Source: Telmatactis stephensoni
Taxonomy: Eukaryota > Cnidaria > Anthozoa > Actiniaria > Isophelliidae
Direction of reading: 5' to 3'
Length of the DNA: 64,000 bases
Assembly: GCA_029948255.1 (NCBI GenBank)
Contig: JALIZF010001795.1
Span: 310,001 to 374,000 of the forward strand
Shown: positions 24,201-35,199 of the stretch, one piece after another
Numbering within the stretch: the stretch's first letter is position 1
Layout of the letters: each line of letters begins with the position of its first letter
Notes under the pieces: generated by a model
Told to the model about the DNA's origin: nothing
The model's input: the letters and a program-made list of their open reading frames with translations, nothing else
The model's database searches: none
Translations under genes and position numbers: made by a program

Positions 24201-25436
24201 TCACCTCAAATTTGTTAGGGGCGATGGCCATTGAATTGTCAGGAAAAAGTCACAGGGAATTCTATTTAACCAGAAGAGTAAGATCCATGGATTTTACTCT
24301 TATTAGGGTAAATGTGTGAGATTATTTTCGTACGTTACTTAATAAAGGCCATCAGATGTAATGTTTGGTTTCCTATCCCCGGCCCTCCCATATTTTCCTT
24401 CAAATGCGACTTCAATTCCACTGCAACTTGGTCAACTCGAGAAGTCGAACACACCATTTCTCGTGGAAATATTTTACAGTGACGTGAATTAGTATCGTTT
24501 ATCTCGAACCCAGCATCTTTGGGAGTTCGAGATAACAGGGTTTCCACCGCACATTTGCTACAATTTACAGCGTATCGTGGTAATGACCATTTCTGCTTTT
24601 ATTTTAAACAGTGATCGAAGTATCCCGGAGCTGGATGATATTCTTAATCTAGACAACAAATTGAGTGATGTACAGGACCACATGAGAACCTTGATGCAAA
24701 AACAAGTCAGTATACTTCCTATATTTTACTATCATGCCGTAAAAGTCTGACATTAAACATGTCAAAAACTAGATTTTTTACTGATACTATTTGCAACTTC
24801 ATCATTTAACATAGGCTGAACATGAAGCTGTAGAACAGAACAGAGTTGATCAAGAAGAAGCTCGTCTACGCTTCCCTAGTGGTGATACAGAAAGCATTCC
24901 ACTCGAGTAAGAACCGTTAGACTTATCAACACACGATGGCACTTTTCTTGCAACTATTTCTGCAACATTGCATGCAACACAGAGTCACACTGTTCACCCT
25001 TGCAACAGTTGCAGGTTTAGGATCGAGTTGTACTTCTACAACTTTTTCTGTAATATTGCATGCAACACAGAGTCGCACTGTGTCCACCCTTGCAAGAGTT
25101 GCAGGTTTAGGATCGAGTTGTACTTCTGCAACGTTTTCTGTAATATTGCATGCAACACAGAGTCGCACTGTGTCCACCCTTGCAACAGTTGCAGGTTTAG
25201 GATCGAGTTGTACTTCTGCAACTTTTCTAACGTTTCGTACAACATTGCAGTGGTGAACACACAGTGTGTTGCGCGCACTATGGTAGAAAAAGTTGCATTG
25301 CGTGCTCAGGCTTTTAGATGATTTCCTCGTCAACTATACTCCTTTGGGTGTCACCATTATCCTAGTGAAGTATAAAGAAGAATACCCAAACCTATCTAAA
25401 AACAACAGTGACATTTCTATGAAACTTTCCTGAACT

Positions 25437-25497
<61 letters not shown>

Positions 25498-26026
25498 TTT
25501 ACTGATATATGTGGCTTAAGGATGATTTTGGGTTACCCATAGGATGGTCACACGTGCTCGGTGTATTTCATCGATTTATTTATAAAACAGATATGACAGT
25601 TACATACTAAGTCTGGTTCTTTCAATTCCCGTGTTCATCTTGTTAATTTGCAGACCTTGTGAGAGTTTCCATGCATCACGTTTATTCTTGTCACACCATG
25701 GACTTGTCAGCGTGGAAGATTTGCAGGTAAAGTTTTCGAAAGTACTTTATATAAGTAACGTAACATCGAAAAAGTCTTCTTTTCTTACATTACTTATTAC
25801 ACGTGGCAAAATGGTGAAGTTGTCTTTCTTTTTTCAGGGTAATCCTGATAATTCGGCTGAAGATGCCTCGTTAGTCGCCCTAGACTCCACTCGATCAGGA
25901 TTCAGAGCGGCTTTAGAGGACTTGGACCAACTACCAACCAGAAATCAGGACACTGTTTTTGTGTTTTATGTCAAGTCTGGACAGCATGAAGCAGATGAAA
26001 TTATTGAAAATGAGGTACAGATGATG

Positions 26027-26116
<90 letters not shown>

Positions 26117-27270
26117 GAAGCTCACATGAAAATTCTTATCAAATGAAAACAAAAGAAAAGAGAACAAACTCTCTTTCAAACAATTTTAATAGCACTGACA
26201 TCTCCGTGTCTTATTAACTTCATATGTTTTCCACACAGATAAGTTCTTGTAAGCACAATCATCTGTTTATCGAATTCCTTCTCTCGCTTGGTTGGGCAGT
26301 TGACGCTGAAACACATCCTGGATGGACCGGGAATGTCCATCAGTCCTGGAAACCAGATGAAGATTCCACAGAGTCTAAAACTAAAAGTAAAAAACATAGA
26401 GGAGAATCCATGTTGACATGTAGTATGTCGACTATTACTAGCAGTACATCGACTATGGGACGCGAAGGTGACATCACGCCAAGCTCAGACTGTGAAGACA
26501 ACTGGTTCGTGCGTGACCGTTTCCTGACTCAAGTGCGCCAGGAAAGTCAAGATGATGAAGTCACGCACGCTCTTTCTTTCACGCAAGACGATTCTTTCAC
26601 GCGTAGTGATTCTGTCACCCGAGTCGACTCTGTCACGCAAGTTGATTCTGGAACCCAGGCCGACTCTAGTAATTTGGATCCTACAAGTGATTCTGTCACG
26701 CAACCGTTATCAGAACCTGAGCAGGATTCCGTTGAAGGTGCTAAAAAATCTGCAAGTCCCTCAAAAAGCTTTGACAAAGAAGTGAATCAGATTCTTTACT
26801 ATGCTGATATTGGTGGAGAAATTGCCTTTGTTGTCCCTGCGCTACTGCCTCAGTATCAGCAATTCCGAAAAATGATCGTCAAAGGCGAATCGACGTCGGA
26901 TGAAGACAATGAAGAAACCGGCGAATCGTCCAATCAGAGGCTTCGTACGCGGTCAGGAAGCATGGGCAGCCTTGAGATCAAAAGTGCCAGCACAAGCAGC
27001 ATTGAGTTGAGGCTACCTCTTTCAAGACAAGCATCGGATGGTTTCTCGGCGTTTGGAAGTAAAAGCAGATTTCTTGATACCCCTGTTGATCCAGGGTATG
27101 TAATGCCTGCCTGCATGTATGTACCTGTCTGTCTGTCTGTCTGTCTGTTAGTCAGTCAGGCTCTCTGTCTGTCTGTCTGTCTACTGTCTATCTATCTCAT
27201 TTCATTTCATTTTAATTCCGTTTGTTACAACATTTGTAATTCATGTAAATGCGAGAAATGTTGACATTAA

Positions 27271-27303
<33 letters not shown>

Positions 27304-29141
27304 CTGTCTGTCTGTCTGTCTAATGTAATGCCAGCCTGCATGTATGTACCTGCCTATCTGTCTGTCTGTCTGTCAGTCAGTCAGTCAGCCAGTTAGCCAG
27401 CCAGTCTGTCAGTCAGTGTAGTTTTCCTCATTCCATCAGTAGTAGTGTCTTTGTTTTATTTTTCCAGAAAACCCGTAGCTAAACCAAATCCACACAACGC
27501 ATCATCTGAGACGAGTGTCATGGTTGCTTGGTTGGAACATTTCCCCGATCATACGTGCTTCCCCATCGATGATATTCTAATGGAAATGGACTTCAATACC
27601 ATTGGTACACAAGGGGGTACCCCTGGGGGACTTGTTGGTAAAGACGCAGTGGTTATTTTTATACATATATTAAAGAACGGACTATATCGCGTTCATATCA
27701 GATCCACTATCAAGTAAGTGCTTGTAATCATCATCATGCTTGTAATCATCATCATCATTATTATATTATATTACTGATACTTTCAATTGTGATCATCGTG
27801 GAAGGATCTATTGTTATTTTACCACAACATTGACCAGGGCTGACTTCAATAAAACAATTGAAATGTACAAGTGTAACTATTGTTCTTGCAACTGGAACAA
27901 TAGTAACACTTGTATGAATCACAACAGTGGGCGTTTTATATGATCTTTCTTGGTGGTGCAAGGCACCTGAGCCATGAAGACAATAAAACAATAGCCAAAC
28001 ACAAAAACTTTGAATGAAACAATACCAAACAATACAAAGAACTATAACCCAGAAAACAATACATCCTGCAACACCAAGAAAGACCCGTTTTATTGAAGTC
28101 GCCCCAGGACGATTAGCCTCATTTGTTATTTGTAGCATTACCACTGTGATGCCATCATCGTTGATCATCATATTGGTGACAACCATTATTCGTGTGATCG
28201 CAATCATTGTTCAATACTACGAATATCCATCGTCAATAATCACTGTTATGTTTGGTAATTTTGACAATCTCTTGCTTAGTTGAAGGTTGTATCCTGTATG
28301 ATCGTCATCATAGATTATTTGTGTTTACCTCATCATTGTTAGGGTGTAAATATCGATATTTTTATTTCGTCTCCAGGTCTCCAATAGCTGGTCCACTAGT
28401 GGACGGGATGGTAGTCAGCCGTCGCACCCTGGGTACCATGGTTCGTCAGACGGCCATGAATATTGCGCATAGAAGAAGACTCGAGATCGACTCGTAAGTC
28501 TTACGGAAACGTATCGACGTATCAGTATCGTTAGTCAAATATTGCTAAAAATGTTTCTGACTGTACCTTTGCGCCTGTAAACGATTTACAGGTTATCTTA
28601 GGATATTCGGTGAAACCAGTCGTCCAGAACAGCTAGTTGTTAAATGTTACATGTTAGTTAGCATTCGCAGGAACCAGCCCTAAGAAACGAGGTGTACCAT
28701 TGAAGAACTAGCCCTCTGGCTGGCTGTTTGCACTAAATGGAAAATGCCTTGAGTGCCGTTATGCTCTTGTCTTTACTTGCACCGCTGCGCCCAAACGTTT
28801 TTGTATAACTCTCGAACCTTTCGTATCAGTTTTGCATCGTTCTCAATGAGTGTCGCGGTAGAGTTTCTGTAGTGAACGACTATTCCAGAGTAAGGTTGAT
28901 CAATTTGCGTCCTGTTGGCCTTTTAAGAACATTTTCTATGAAAGAATGGTCACTCTAAATATGATAACTTTAGCGTGTCATTCGTTTTATTCTGTCATGT
29001 TTGTTTTATTCAACAAGGTATTCTCCACCATCAGTGTGCCGAAAAATAAAGATCCAAGACATTGTTAAGAAGTACCGCCAAGAAATGTCTGTTCCTGAAT
29101 TTTACGTGTCTTTGTTTGGTAAAGAGAATAAAGAACGCTGA
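12103..29141 (+). CDS. RALGAPB: Ral GTPase-activating protein subunit beta
   Basis: Non-catalytic beta subunit of the heterodimeric RalGAP, which switches off RalA/RalB; cytoplasmic. I joined 23 coding exons: 12103-13640, 15062-15248, 15850-15995, 16347-16444, 17324-17488, 17901-18140, 18740-18898, 19578-19744, 20133-20204, 20539-20575, 21198-21277, 21740-21838, 22368-22449, 22839-22930, 23856-23983, 24612-24705, 24815-24906, 25654-25726, 25838-26014, 26239-27095, 27468-27713, 28377-28493, 29018-29141. All have GT..AG borders and compatible phases, giving 5070 nt (1689 residues plus stop); human RALGAPB is about 1494. The N-terminus MYSEW (Met at 12112; an upstream in-frame Met is at 12103), [33 protein letters not shown] and [12 protein letters not shown] match the family along its whole length. 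The Rap-GAP-like region starts at about residue 1160. The extra length is mostly a Ser/Thr/Asp-rich insert in exon 20. Possible poly(A) signal AATAAA at 29323-29328. Confidence 0.97.
13712..14118. mobile_element. MITE in RALGAPB intron 1
   Basis: Terminal arms: ATATGCACTAACAGGTCACA at the left, and at the right TGTGACCTGTTAGTGCATAT. A further inverted match runs through CCCTAAATCAAG / CTTGATTTAGGG. About 400 bp, non-coding. Confidence 0.8.
14540..14850 (+). repeat. Degenerate minisatellite in RALGAPB intron 1
   Basis: About ten irregular units of the type ACCTTAGCAACCACTTACTG (roughly 25-30 bp). The order of CTTAGCAACCAC and TTATTGACAC blocks varies from unit to unit. Confidence 0.65.
14871..15020. 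mobile_element. MITE in RALGAPB intron 1
   Basis: The ends are GAAGGGTTCCCTGTGAAAAC and GTTTTCACATGGAACCCTTC. The inner arms AAGTGACTTTTTGATG and CATCAAAAGGTCACTT pair. 150 bp, ending about 40 bases before exon 2. Confidence 0.8.
16501..17122. mobile_element. Foldback element with nested repeat, RALGAPB intron 4
   Basis: The outer arms match over about 110 bp: ATCAACACAAGACCCACTTT and, inverted, ATGTGGGTCTTGTGTTGAT; also CAGACAGAGCACAT and ATGTGCTCTATCTG. The centre (about 16690-16945) holds the dispersed CTGCCAACCCTCCCGGA repeat that is also seen at 9778-9945, so one element seems to have landed inside another. Confidence 0.65.
18227..18256 (+). repeat. Poly-G run, RALGAPB intron 6
   Basis: About 22 consecutive G residues, followed by GGGTGGGTGGG. 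G-quadruplex-prone and also liable to sequencing length error. Confidence 0.85.
20588..20934. mobile_element. Two adjoining inverted repeats, RALGAPB intron 10
   Basis: First part, 20588-20848: the arms are CAGACTCGTAACATGGTATA and TATACCATGTTACGAGCCTG, and the interior is a run of GATCCCTGATCCT-type units. Second part, 20851-20934: the arms are AATAGATTCCATTTTTCC and GGAAAAATGGAATCTATT; its left half, including GTGCGTCTGTACTCTAAT, recurs in the longer element at 58627-58811. Confidence 0.7.
21313..21510. mobile_element. MITE in RALGAPB intron 11
   Basis: The ends are GCCTAGTTCAGACACCGTA and TACGGTGTCTGAACTAGGC, nearly perfect. 198 bp with no coding potential. Confidence 0.82.
21843..22023 (+). 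repeat. (ACC)n/(ACT)n microsatellite
   Basis: About 180 bp of ACCACC/ACCACT units starting within 5 bases of the donor site of RALGAPB exon 12. It explains the poly-Thr, poly-Val, poly-His and poly-Gly frames in this area, none of which is a gene. Confidence 0.95.
22677..22765. repeat. Small MITE-like hairpin, RALGAPB intron 13
   Basis: The arms contain GTTGTTTAAAGATAGGTTAG, AACCCAGGGTTA and TAACCCTGGGCTAACC. It is related to the split element at 23381-23805. Confidence 0.55.
23381..23805. mobile_element. MITE split by a second element, RALGAPB intron 14
   Basis: Host ends: GGTTGTTCGAAAGTGGGT at 23381 and ATCTTCGAACAACC at the right. The insert, about 23401-23715, has its own inverted ends CAGGGTTCGTAC and GTACGAACCCTG and is full of TCCTGGAAAA-type units. 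The host also shares the AACCCTGGGCTAACCC block with 22677-22765. Confidence 0.65.
24330..24550. repeat. Dispersed GTTCGAGATAAC repeat
   Basis: The right part reads GGGAGTTCGAGATAACAGGG. A related repeat with GTTCGAGATAGTGGGGGTTC units is at 33270-33435. Purely a sequence resemblance. Confidence 0.45.
24955..25245 (+). repeat. Three-copy 89-bp tandem repeat, RALGAPB intron 17
   Basis: The copies start with TGCAACACAGAGTC at 24973, 25061 and 25151. Each contains CCTTGCAA, then GTTGCAGGTTTAGGATCGAG, then TTGTACTTCT. The unit is not a multiple of three in every copy, and the overlapping open frames here are artefacts. Confidence 0.9.
25438..25497 (+). repeat. (AAC)n microsatellite
   Basis: About 20 AAC trinucleotides in RALGAPB intron 17. 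Confidence 0.95.
26031..26112 (+). repeat. (GA)n microsatellite
   Basis: About 40 GA dinucleotides, 17 bases after the end of RALGAPB exon 19. Confidence 0.95.
27120..27420 (+). repeat. (TCTG)n / (ATT)n microsatellite cluster
   Basis: Several CTGT/TCTG tetramer runs, an ATT run (about 27278-27302) and CAGT runs in RALGAPB intron 20, between exons 20 and 21. Confidence 0.9.
27834..28108. mobile_element. MITE in RALGAPB intron 21
   Basis: The ends are CCAGGGCTGACTTCAATAAA and TTTATTGAAGTCGCCCCAGG. Internal arms such as AGTGTAACTATTGTTC and GAACAATAGTAACACT also pair. 275 bp, non-coding. Confidence 0.75.
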
Positions 29142-30315
29142 TGATAATATACCAGGTAATTTAACATGATGATAATTCAATTATTTGATATGAAGCACAG
29201 AAACCCCGTATGATCATCGTATGGTGCCTACTTATTCCCAATTAGGATAGGAGAGTTTCATGTTTACGTTTTACCTCATTAATATAAATTGAACCTCAAG
29301 TTACAAACAAACAGACGCGTTAAATAAAAATAGAGAACCATGTTTAGTAACTTCTGAAAATTTGAATGTAACATCTTGGCGGTAGAGTTAATTGGAGTTT
29401 GGAAACAGCAAAAATGTAAAAGAATGTATGGTAGGAAGGCAAGAGTTGCCTCCATGGTGTACAGTGATTTTAAAAAAATTGCGACTTTTAAAAAAATATT
29501 TATCGAAAAGTATTTATTATTTGTTCTCAAATTTTGACTTGACGCTTTTTTTTTCATATATTTGGTTCAAACCCCGTTCACATCTCCATGTTGTCGTCAC
29601 CCAAAATCATGCCGGTTTGGCAACCCTCTGAAAGAAAACTGGACAGGGAAGGGAGAATGCGTTAAACATTGTTAGTTATGATATTGATTTTAATGTTATT
29701 ATTGTTTAAAGGAGCACTTAAATCAAAATCAATGATAATTGAAAATGACTTGAAACTTAGTGAAACCTATGTACACGGTACTAATAATCACCATGAAGCA
29801 ATGTTTTCTTTACATCCAAAAGAGACGGATAAAATTGTTAAGGTTATTAGCATCTAAATTGTGAGTAAATGACGTCATTGTGACGTCACTTACTCAACCC
29901 TATTATTCTATAATTTCTCTGTGATAATGAGCTTAAAATGTAGATTTTATGTCAAAGATTAGCTAGTTATTTAGCTATATAAATCTTAATATAGAATTAA
30001 TCAGTTTCCAATTTTCAACGATTGTCACCCAAGTGGGTCTCAACTATGTAACGTGTCTCAACTATATACAGTATAAAACGTGTTTTGTCCAAATATGTAG
30101 CCATTGTACGCGAAGTAGATTTTAATATATGCCGATTATACGCGGTCTTTTGTGCTAGAATTAATTGGCTCTCAACACCGGGAAGGCTCTATCTATAGGT
30201 ATAAAGTTGATTTTCTAACTTACAATATTTTTGTGGGACAAAGCCTCGGGTCCAACGAAGCGTCTGTCAATTAGCAAAGGGAGTGACTCCGTCAATCATT
30301 GAGTGACTGGATTTC
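29142..30315. other. Intergenic 3' of RALGAPB
   Basis: The RALGAPB 3' UTR presumably runs to about 29.35 kb. Beyond it I see no gene. A palindrome at 29865-29894 holds two exact TGACGTCA octamers, at 29870-29877 and 29881-29888. Confidence 0.5.
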
Positions 30316-30788
30316 TAAGGCACGCACACACTAATCAGAATAAATTTGAAAACAACTTTTTTTGGTTTTCGGCGTCCACACTGGAACAGCGTCTTCTTAG
30401 ACAAAAGAAAATCATTGTCTTAAGGCGCTGTTACACGCTGAAACTTTTATCTGAAACTTGTAACTATCGCCGATGCGGGACGATTTTCATAAGGGGTGTT
30501 ACACGCTGAAATTTCGTCCTGAAACTTGTTCGCGACACACGTTTCTGTTGCAGGAGTAGAAAATAGTTCTACTTTTCGTGAAACCGTCTCGTGAAACCGA
30601 CCCGGGGAAAGTGTCAGCTAAATGACCATGTTACACGGTGCAGTGCGCTGTGAAACTTGTCTCGCAACGGCGATTGAGGCAAGTTTCAGAGAAAAGTTTC
30701 AGCGTGTAACAGCGCCTTTAGTTTGGACGAACCGTAGCAAAACACAGTGCGTTTTCAAATTTATACAGACTAGTGTGGGCGCACCCTA
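30316..30788. mobile_element. Nested MITEs; inner one has GGCGCTGTTACAC ends
   Basis: Outer arms: AAGGCACGCACACACTA and TAGTGTGGGCGCACCC. Inner element, 30421-30720, with TAAGGCGCTGTTACACGCTG and CAGCGTGTAACAGCGCCTTT. The inner ends belong to a family also seen at 51959-52400 and, diverged, at 53838-54104 and 61013-61252. Confidence 0.75.
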
Positions 30789-31167
30789 ACATGCCACGTG
30801 GTTCGTTGGTGTTAATCATGTCTTTGAAGAAACATCTGAAAAGAAAAATCGAATATAATTGTACGCTGTAACTGTTTGACTTTCACAGCCACGTCGTTAT
30901 TTCTACAATAGCTCGTTAGCATACCGGACGGTAATGGATAGCGTGAAAGCTTTTATTAATTTGAACCCAGGACATACCCTGGCAAACAAGCAATTAACGC
31001 TAGACAGAAAGAGGAAGTTATAGTCTTGATTTGACATTTAATGTCTTTTCAATTTCCTTCTTTTGAAAGAAAATATGTCAAGTAGCACCTGTTGCAAGCT
31101 TCAAGGTCAGAGAGCTCGGCGTTACTTTTGGTCAGCAGTGCGATCGCGTAGCATTCGCGCGGATGCA

Positions 31168-31550
31168 GGAAAATAGCCGTTTCCCAAGATACAGTCCCGA
31201 GAGTGATTCCTGTACTAGCCAAAGCCTCGGTTTCAGTGCGTACTATCGTGTACCGTGACAATGACGATTTCCAATAAAGCAGCTTCGGTATCTAATTAAA
31301 CAATATGTAATTTACATGTTAACAAAAATATAAACAACTAGAGTGGTTTTCATTTGACCATGAAGGAATAGACAAACTAATAGTTGGTAGTAGACTCTAA
31401 AGCCATTGTTTTCTGTTGTTTCATATCAACTACTACAAACTAAATAGTCATTTTTCTTTCACGGTCAAATGAAAATCACTCTACTGTAACAGAACGAGGC
31501 TTTGGCTGGTACAGGATTCACTCAACTGTATCTTGGAAAACGGCTATTTG
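31168..31550. mobile_element. MITE 31340-31485 nested in another inverted repeat
   Basis: Outer arms: CCAAGATACAGTCCCGAGAG and CCAAAGCCTCG on the left, with CGAGGCTTTGG and ACTGTATCTTGG on the right. Inner element: TAGAGTGGTTTTCATTTGAC and its complement at 31467-31485. Confidence 0.75.
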
Positions 31551-34238
31551 ATAGCGGTGTCTATTGTATAAATCGAGTAGAGTAATTTATTGGATAACAG
31601 CTTCATTTTATCCACTGGATAAGAATTTATCTTTTGGTCAGAGGTGCGATCGCGTAGCAATCGCGCGGATACAGGAACATTTGATAGCACTATCTTTTGT
31701 ATAAATCGAGTGGATACATTTATTGGATAACAGCTTAATTTATCGACTGGATAAGGATTTATCCAACCTGAGTACTATGGGCTTTGTAGGGCCGGTCATG
31801 TAAGCTGATTATTGATATACGGAATAAATTATGGTTTATTTGCAATATAGTTTTGGGAAATTCATCTTTTTTTTAATAGGAAAACGTGTTCGGTTATTTC
31901 TTTCTCCATTATGAACTCACTGTTTTCGGAAACCACCAGCGCTCTCACAACCCAAACGTAGACAATCGAGAAATGAAAAATCGTTCAAAACTTGTTATAA
32001 CAATTTTCATTAGTATTTTATTTTCCAGGAATTGATCATTGATTGGTTAGTTATTTCAAAACCCTTTATTTTGAACATTTTTGATGACTTAAGAAGTTCT
32101 AAACAGTGAATTGTGTACGATCTTACAAGATAGTATGATCGAGAAACCTCACGACATACATTACCACAGTTTTGACACGGAAATAAAGATTTAAAGTTGC
32201 GCTTTCCTTACAGAACTTCCTACTCAAATGTTTCTACTCAAACTTATCTGCTGAATTATACTTAAAGCGAAATCGATAATGGTGGCTTTTCTTTATTGCA
32301 AGCTAAGCATTAAATGATAAGGTAAATTGAGAAATGAAGCCGATCATAGATGGGCGATTAAGTGATTTGTAGATAAATTTCCTTTTAACCTGTCGAACAG
32401 CAGGCTTAATTTTGTGTTCAAATCAATGAAACCACGCAAAGATGTCGAAAGTCTAATTAACCTACCATCTTACTTTGGGGATTAGTGTCAAAACGAAGCC
32501 TTGACCTATAGTTTGTTGAAAATGCTCAACCGTTAATGATTTTTACAGTGTAAAATTAGGCCAGCCCTCTCAAGTACACGCTTCTAGAGTCATTCCAGAA
32601 CGAAAGCGTACCACTTGATGGAGTATAAGCTCATTTTTATTTCAAACTGAACGACTTTAAAATTGAGATTGAAAATTTTCAGATTACGTGTTAGCCTCAC
32701 AGGAATATTATCCTATTTCATTCTGTTTCTATTTTTTGTTCTGTTCTAAAATTAGGGCAGCTAGCGGACCACGCCCACATTTTAACATCTAGTAATATTT
32801 AGAAATGCATGAGCGAGAAGCTTAAAAGTAAACCATCTCTAAAGTATAACTTTGTCTCAAACATTAATACGAGGTTCTCCAGCCAATAGATTTTAAAGGC
32901 ACTATTTTGTACATGAGTACTTTGTGTTGTACTGAGAATCTATAAAAGCCTTATGAGCAATATTTTTCCTGACTTTGTGGCAACAACCTCTCATGAATGG
33001 ACTATCGATACACGTGGATTTCCGTCAAGCTGACTTCAGTACCACAATCTCAGCATAGATCACATTATTATCTAGTAGCGTTGGTTGAAACTTACCTTGA
33101 AACAAATTGCACTAAAAGGATGAAAGTTTGAGAGGACAAGTTGTCACCATCAAAAGATCAAATACAGTTTGTAGGAGTGCCATGACGTGCTTGTCACACG
33201 CTACGACTGATTTACGGCTGTTTTTGCAGTACAGCTGCAGGACTATACGTGCGAGTCATTGTAATACAGTAGAACCCCGGTAACTTGAACTCCCGAGTAA
33301 GCTTGATATTGTTCGAGATAGTGGGGGTTCGAGATAACCGATAGTAATGGACTGAAAAAATGACTCAAGGGAAATGGGTTTGTGTTCGAGATAGCGGGGG
33401 TTTTGAATTACCCGGGTTCGAATTAGTGGGGTTCTTGTGTAGTTTATTGAGGACTTTCATAATGGCCCCTGCTAATTAGCATAAATAATATACTTGCTGA
33501 TACAATGTGTGTGATTTTTTTTAAAGAGATAAATCCCTGACAAGGTATGACTATTTTAATTTTCGAAATTGTACAAAAAAACAAGAAGAAAAAAAGGCCA
33601 CAATAAAGGTTCACGTCATAAAAGCGATAAACCCTTCTGCAAGTACTTTTCATGTAGTACTTTTTCAGTTAGTTTTGTTATGTTCCTACAAGAAGCTCTC
33701 ATTTTCTGTGTTTGGAAAAGCTGAGTTATGAAAGTGGTTTATTTGTGGATTAATTTTGTAAAGAGAATACTTCTACAAAAAAAAAAAAAAAAAGGAAAGA
33801 ATCACATGAGAAAGTATGGCTTGCCATTCATTGATATTTAGTTTAAAGAGCTCTGATTAACCCTTAGGCCCAATTTCCAGTCGCAAAGGGGTCCAGTTTG
33901 ACATGGAGCTTATAACGAATTAAACAATATTAGAAGAAGCTGTTGGTTCAAATCCGGTGCCGTGGTCATTTTAGAATCAAAAGCTCAAACAAATTTGAGT
34001 TGAACAAAAAGGATTAATTGAGAAAAGACAAACTTTATTGCTGTCTTTGTTAAATTATGCTAGCCTCCGTTCACAAAGCGTCTGTAACTTAGAGGTACTC
34101 GTGAATCCCAGTCCGTGGTAAGTCCAGTCTTATTTATCAATTCTACTTGTGTAAATTCTCTTGAGTTTGAGGGAAATATGTTTCTTGCAACTTTACAACC
34201 ATTTGTAAATTATGCACGCTTTGTGAAACGTGGGTGCC
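31551..34238. other. Intergenic, no gene recognised
   Basis: AT-rich. About 31630-31670 repeats the GTGCGATCGCGTAGCA block of about 31138-31155. About 33270-33435 is a dispersed repeat rich in GTTCGAGATAGTGGGGGTTC units. A poly-A run is at 33776-33794. No frame or splice pattern supports a gene. Confidence 0.5.
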
Positions 34239-34475
34239 ATATACCTATTTCAAAAACATAGACGGTCGAAGATCTAAATCTGAATCTGAAACTGAATCTG
34301 AGACCGAATAGAATTGTAAGAATGATTCTTTTATCTTTAAATATGCGTAATATCATATATTTCTACTTTTATCACTTTATATTGTAATTCATTCCAAGTT
34401 CGTACCGACAATTGCCTTCCTTCTCGCTCAGATTCAGATTTCAGACCGTCTACGTTTTTCGTAACAGGTATATAC
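34239..34475. mobile_element. MITE B1 (family with 44627-44850)
   Basis: The ends are TATACCTATTTCAAAAACAT followed by AGACGGTC, and GACCGTCTACGTTTTTCG followed by TAACAGGTATATA. The interior has AATCTGAATCTG-type repeats and AAGAATGATTCTTTTATCTT. The copy at 44627-44850 is in the opposite orientation. Confidence 0.75.
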
Positions 34476-34924
34476 AAACTACAACACAACTGTAGCAACA
34501 TGAATTGAGTTGTCCTTGAAACGAGTTCATTTGTCCGGCGTCTGTTTATGATGTGATTAAAAGACTCCCTTTTTACTAATGTTCGATAATTGAATGAAAT
34601 TGTTGCCACGTGTTAGATAGCGTCATAAACATCAGTTTCAGCTGACAAGGACTGCTGACTTTGTTTCAGTACGTTTAATTTCATCAAAAACATTTCAGTT
34701 CGTGCTGTAATGTAAATTAAAAAAGACATCAATGAACGTAAGAAATATACTGGGTAATTTTTTAAATAACAGTTAATGAGGATTCTCCACTTCTCACAGA
34801 TGTGATTTTCAATGAGCTACTATGAAAGAGGAATTAAAAAGTTATTAGACGCAGAAACAAATCAATTTAATCAAATTCAAGGAAAGTACGAAATTGTATA
34901 CAAAATATATATAAAACTGTGGGT

Positions 34925-35190
34925 GGTATTGTTGGCCTGGTGGTGAGAGCATTGGTCATTCACTGCTGTGGTCCGGCATGAGTCTTAGCTTGGGCGCTGG
35001 ATCATATGTGAACTGAGTTTGTTTGATGTGGTGTTCTCTACCATGCCATGAGGGATTTTTCTCAGGATTCTCACGATTCTCCGGTTTCTCTCCCTCAGTA
35101 AAAATCAACATGTGAGTTGAGCGTTGTATGTAAAATATTTAATGTAGAGGTAGTGAGTGTGAGTGCCAGCAGATAAAGAACCATTGTGGA
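34925..35190 (+). mobile_element. tRNA-derived SINE-like copy
   Basis: Box-A-like TGGCCTGGTGGTGAGAGCA (about 34935-34953) is followed by GTCCGGCATGAGTCTTAGC in the box B place, then a body with TGAACTGAGTTTGTTTGATG and TTCTCCGGTTTCTCTCCCTC and an AT-rich tail. It shares its body with the 500-700 copy. No Pol III terminator within the tRNA-like head. Confidence 0.6.
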
Positions 35191-35199
35191 TTCGTTGCT

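Noticed and set aside
24926..25333. Repetitive frames on both strands
   Set aside because: They arise from the three-copy 89-bp tandem repeat in RALGAPB intron 17.
33944..33975. Possible tRNA (GGTTCAAATCCGGTGCC)
   Set aside because: It looks like a B box, but no acceptor stem, D arm or anticodon arm can be drawn around it; at most an old SINE fragment.
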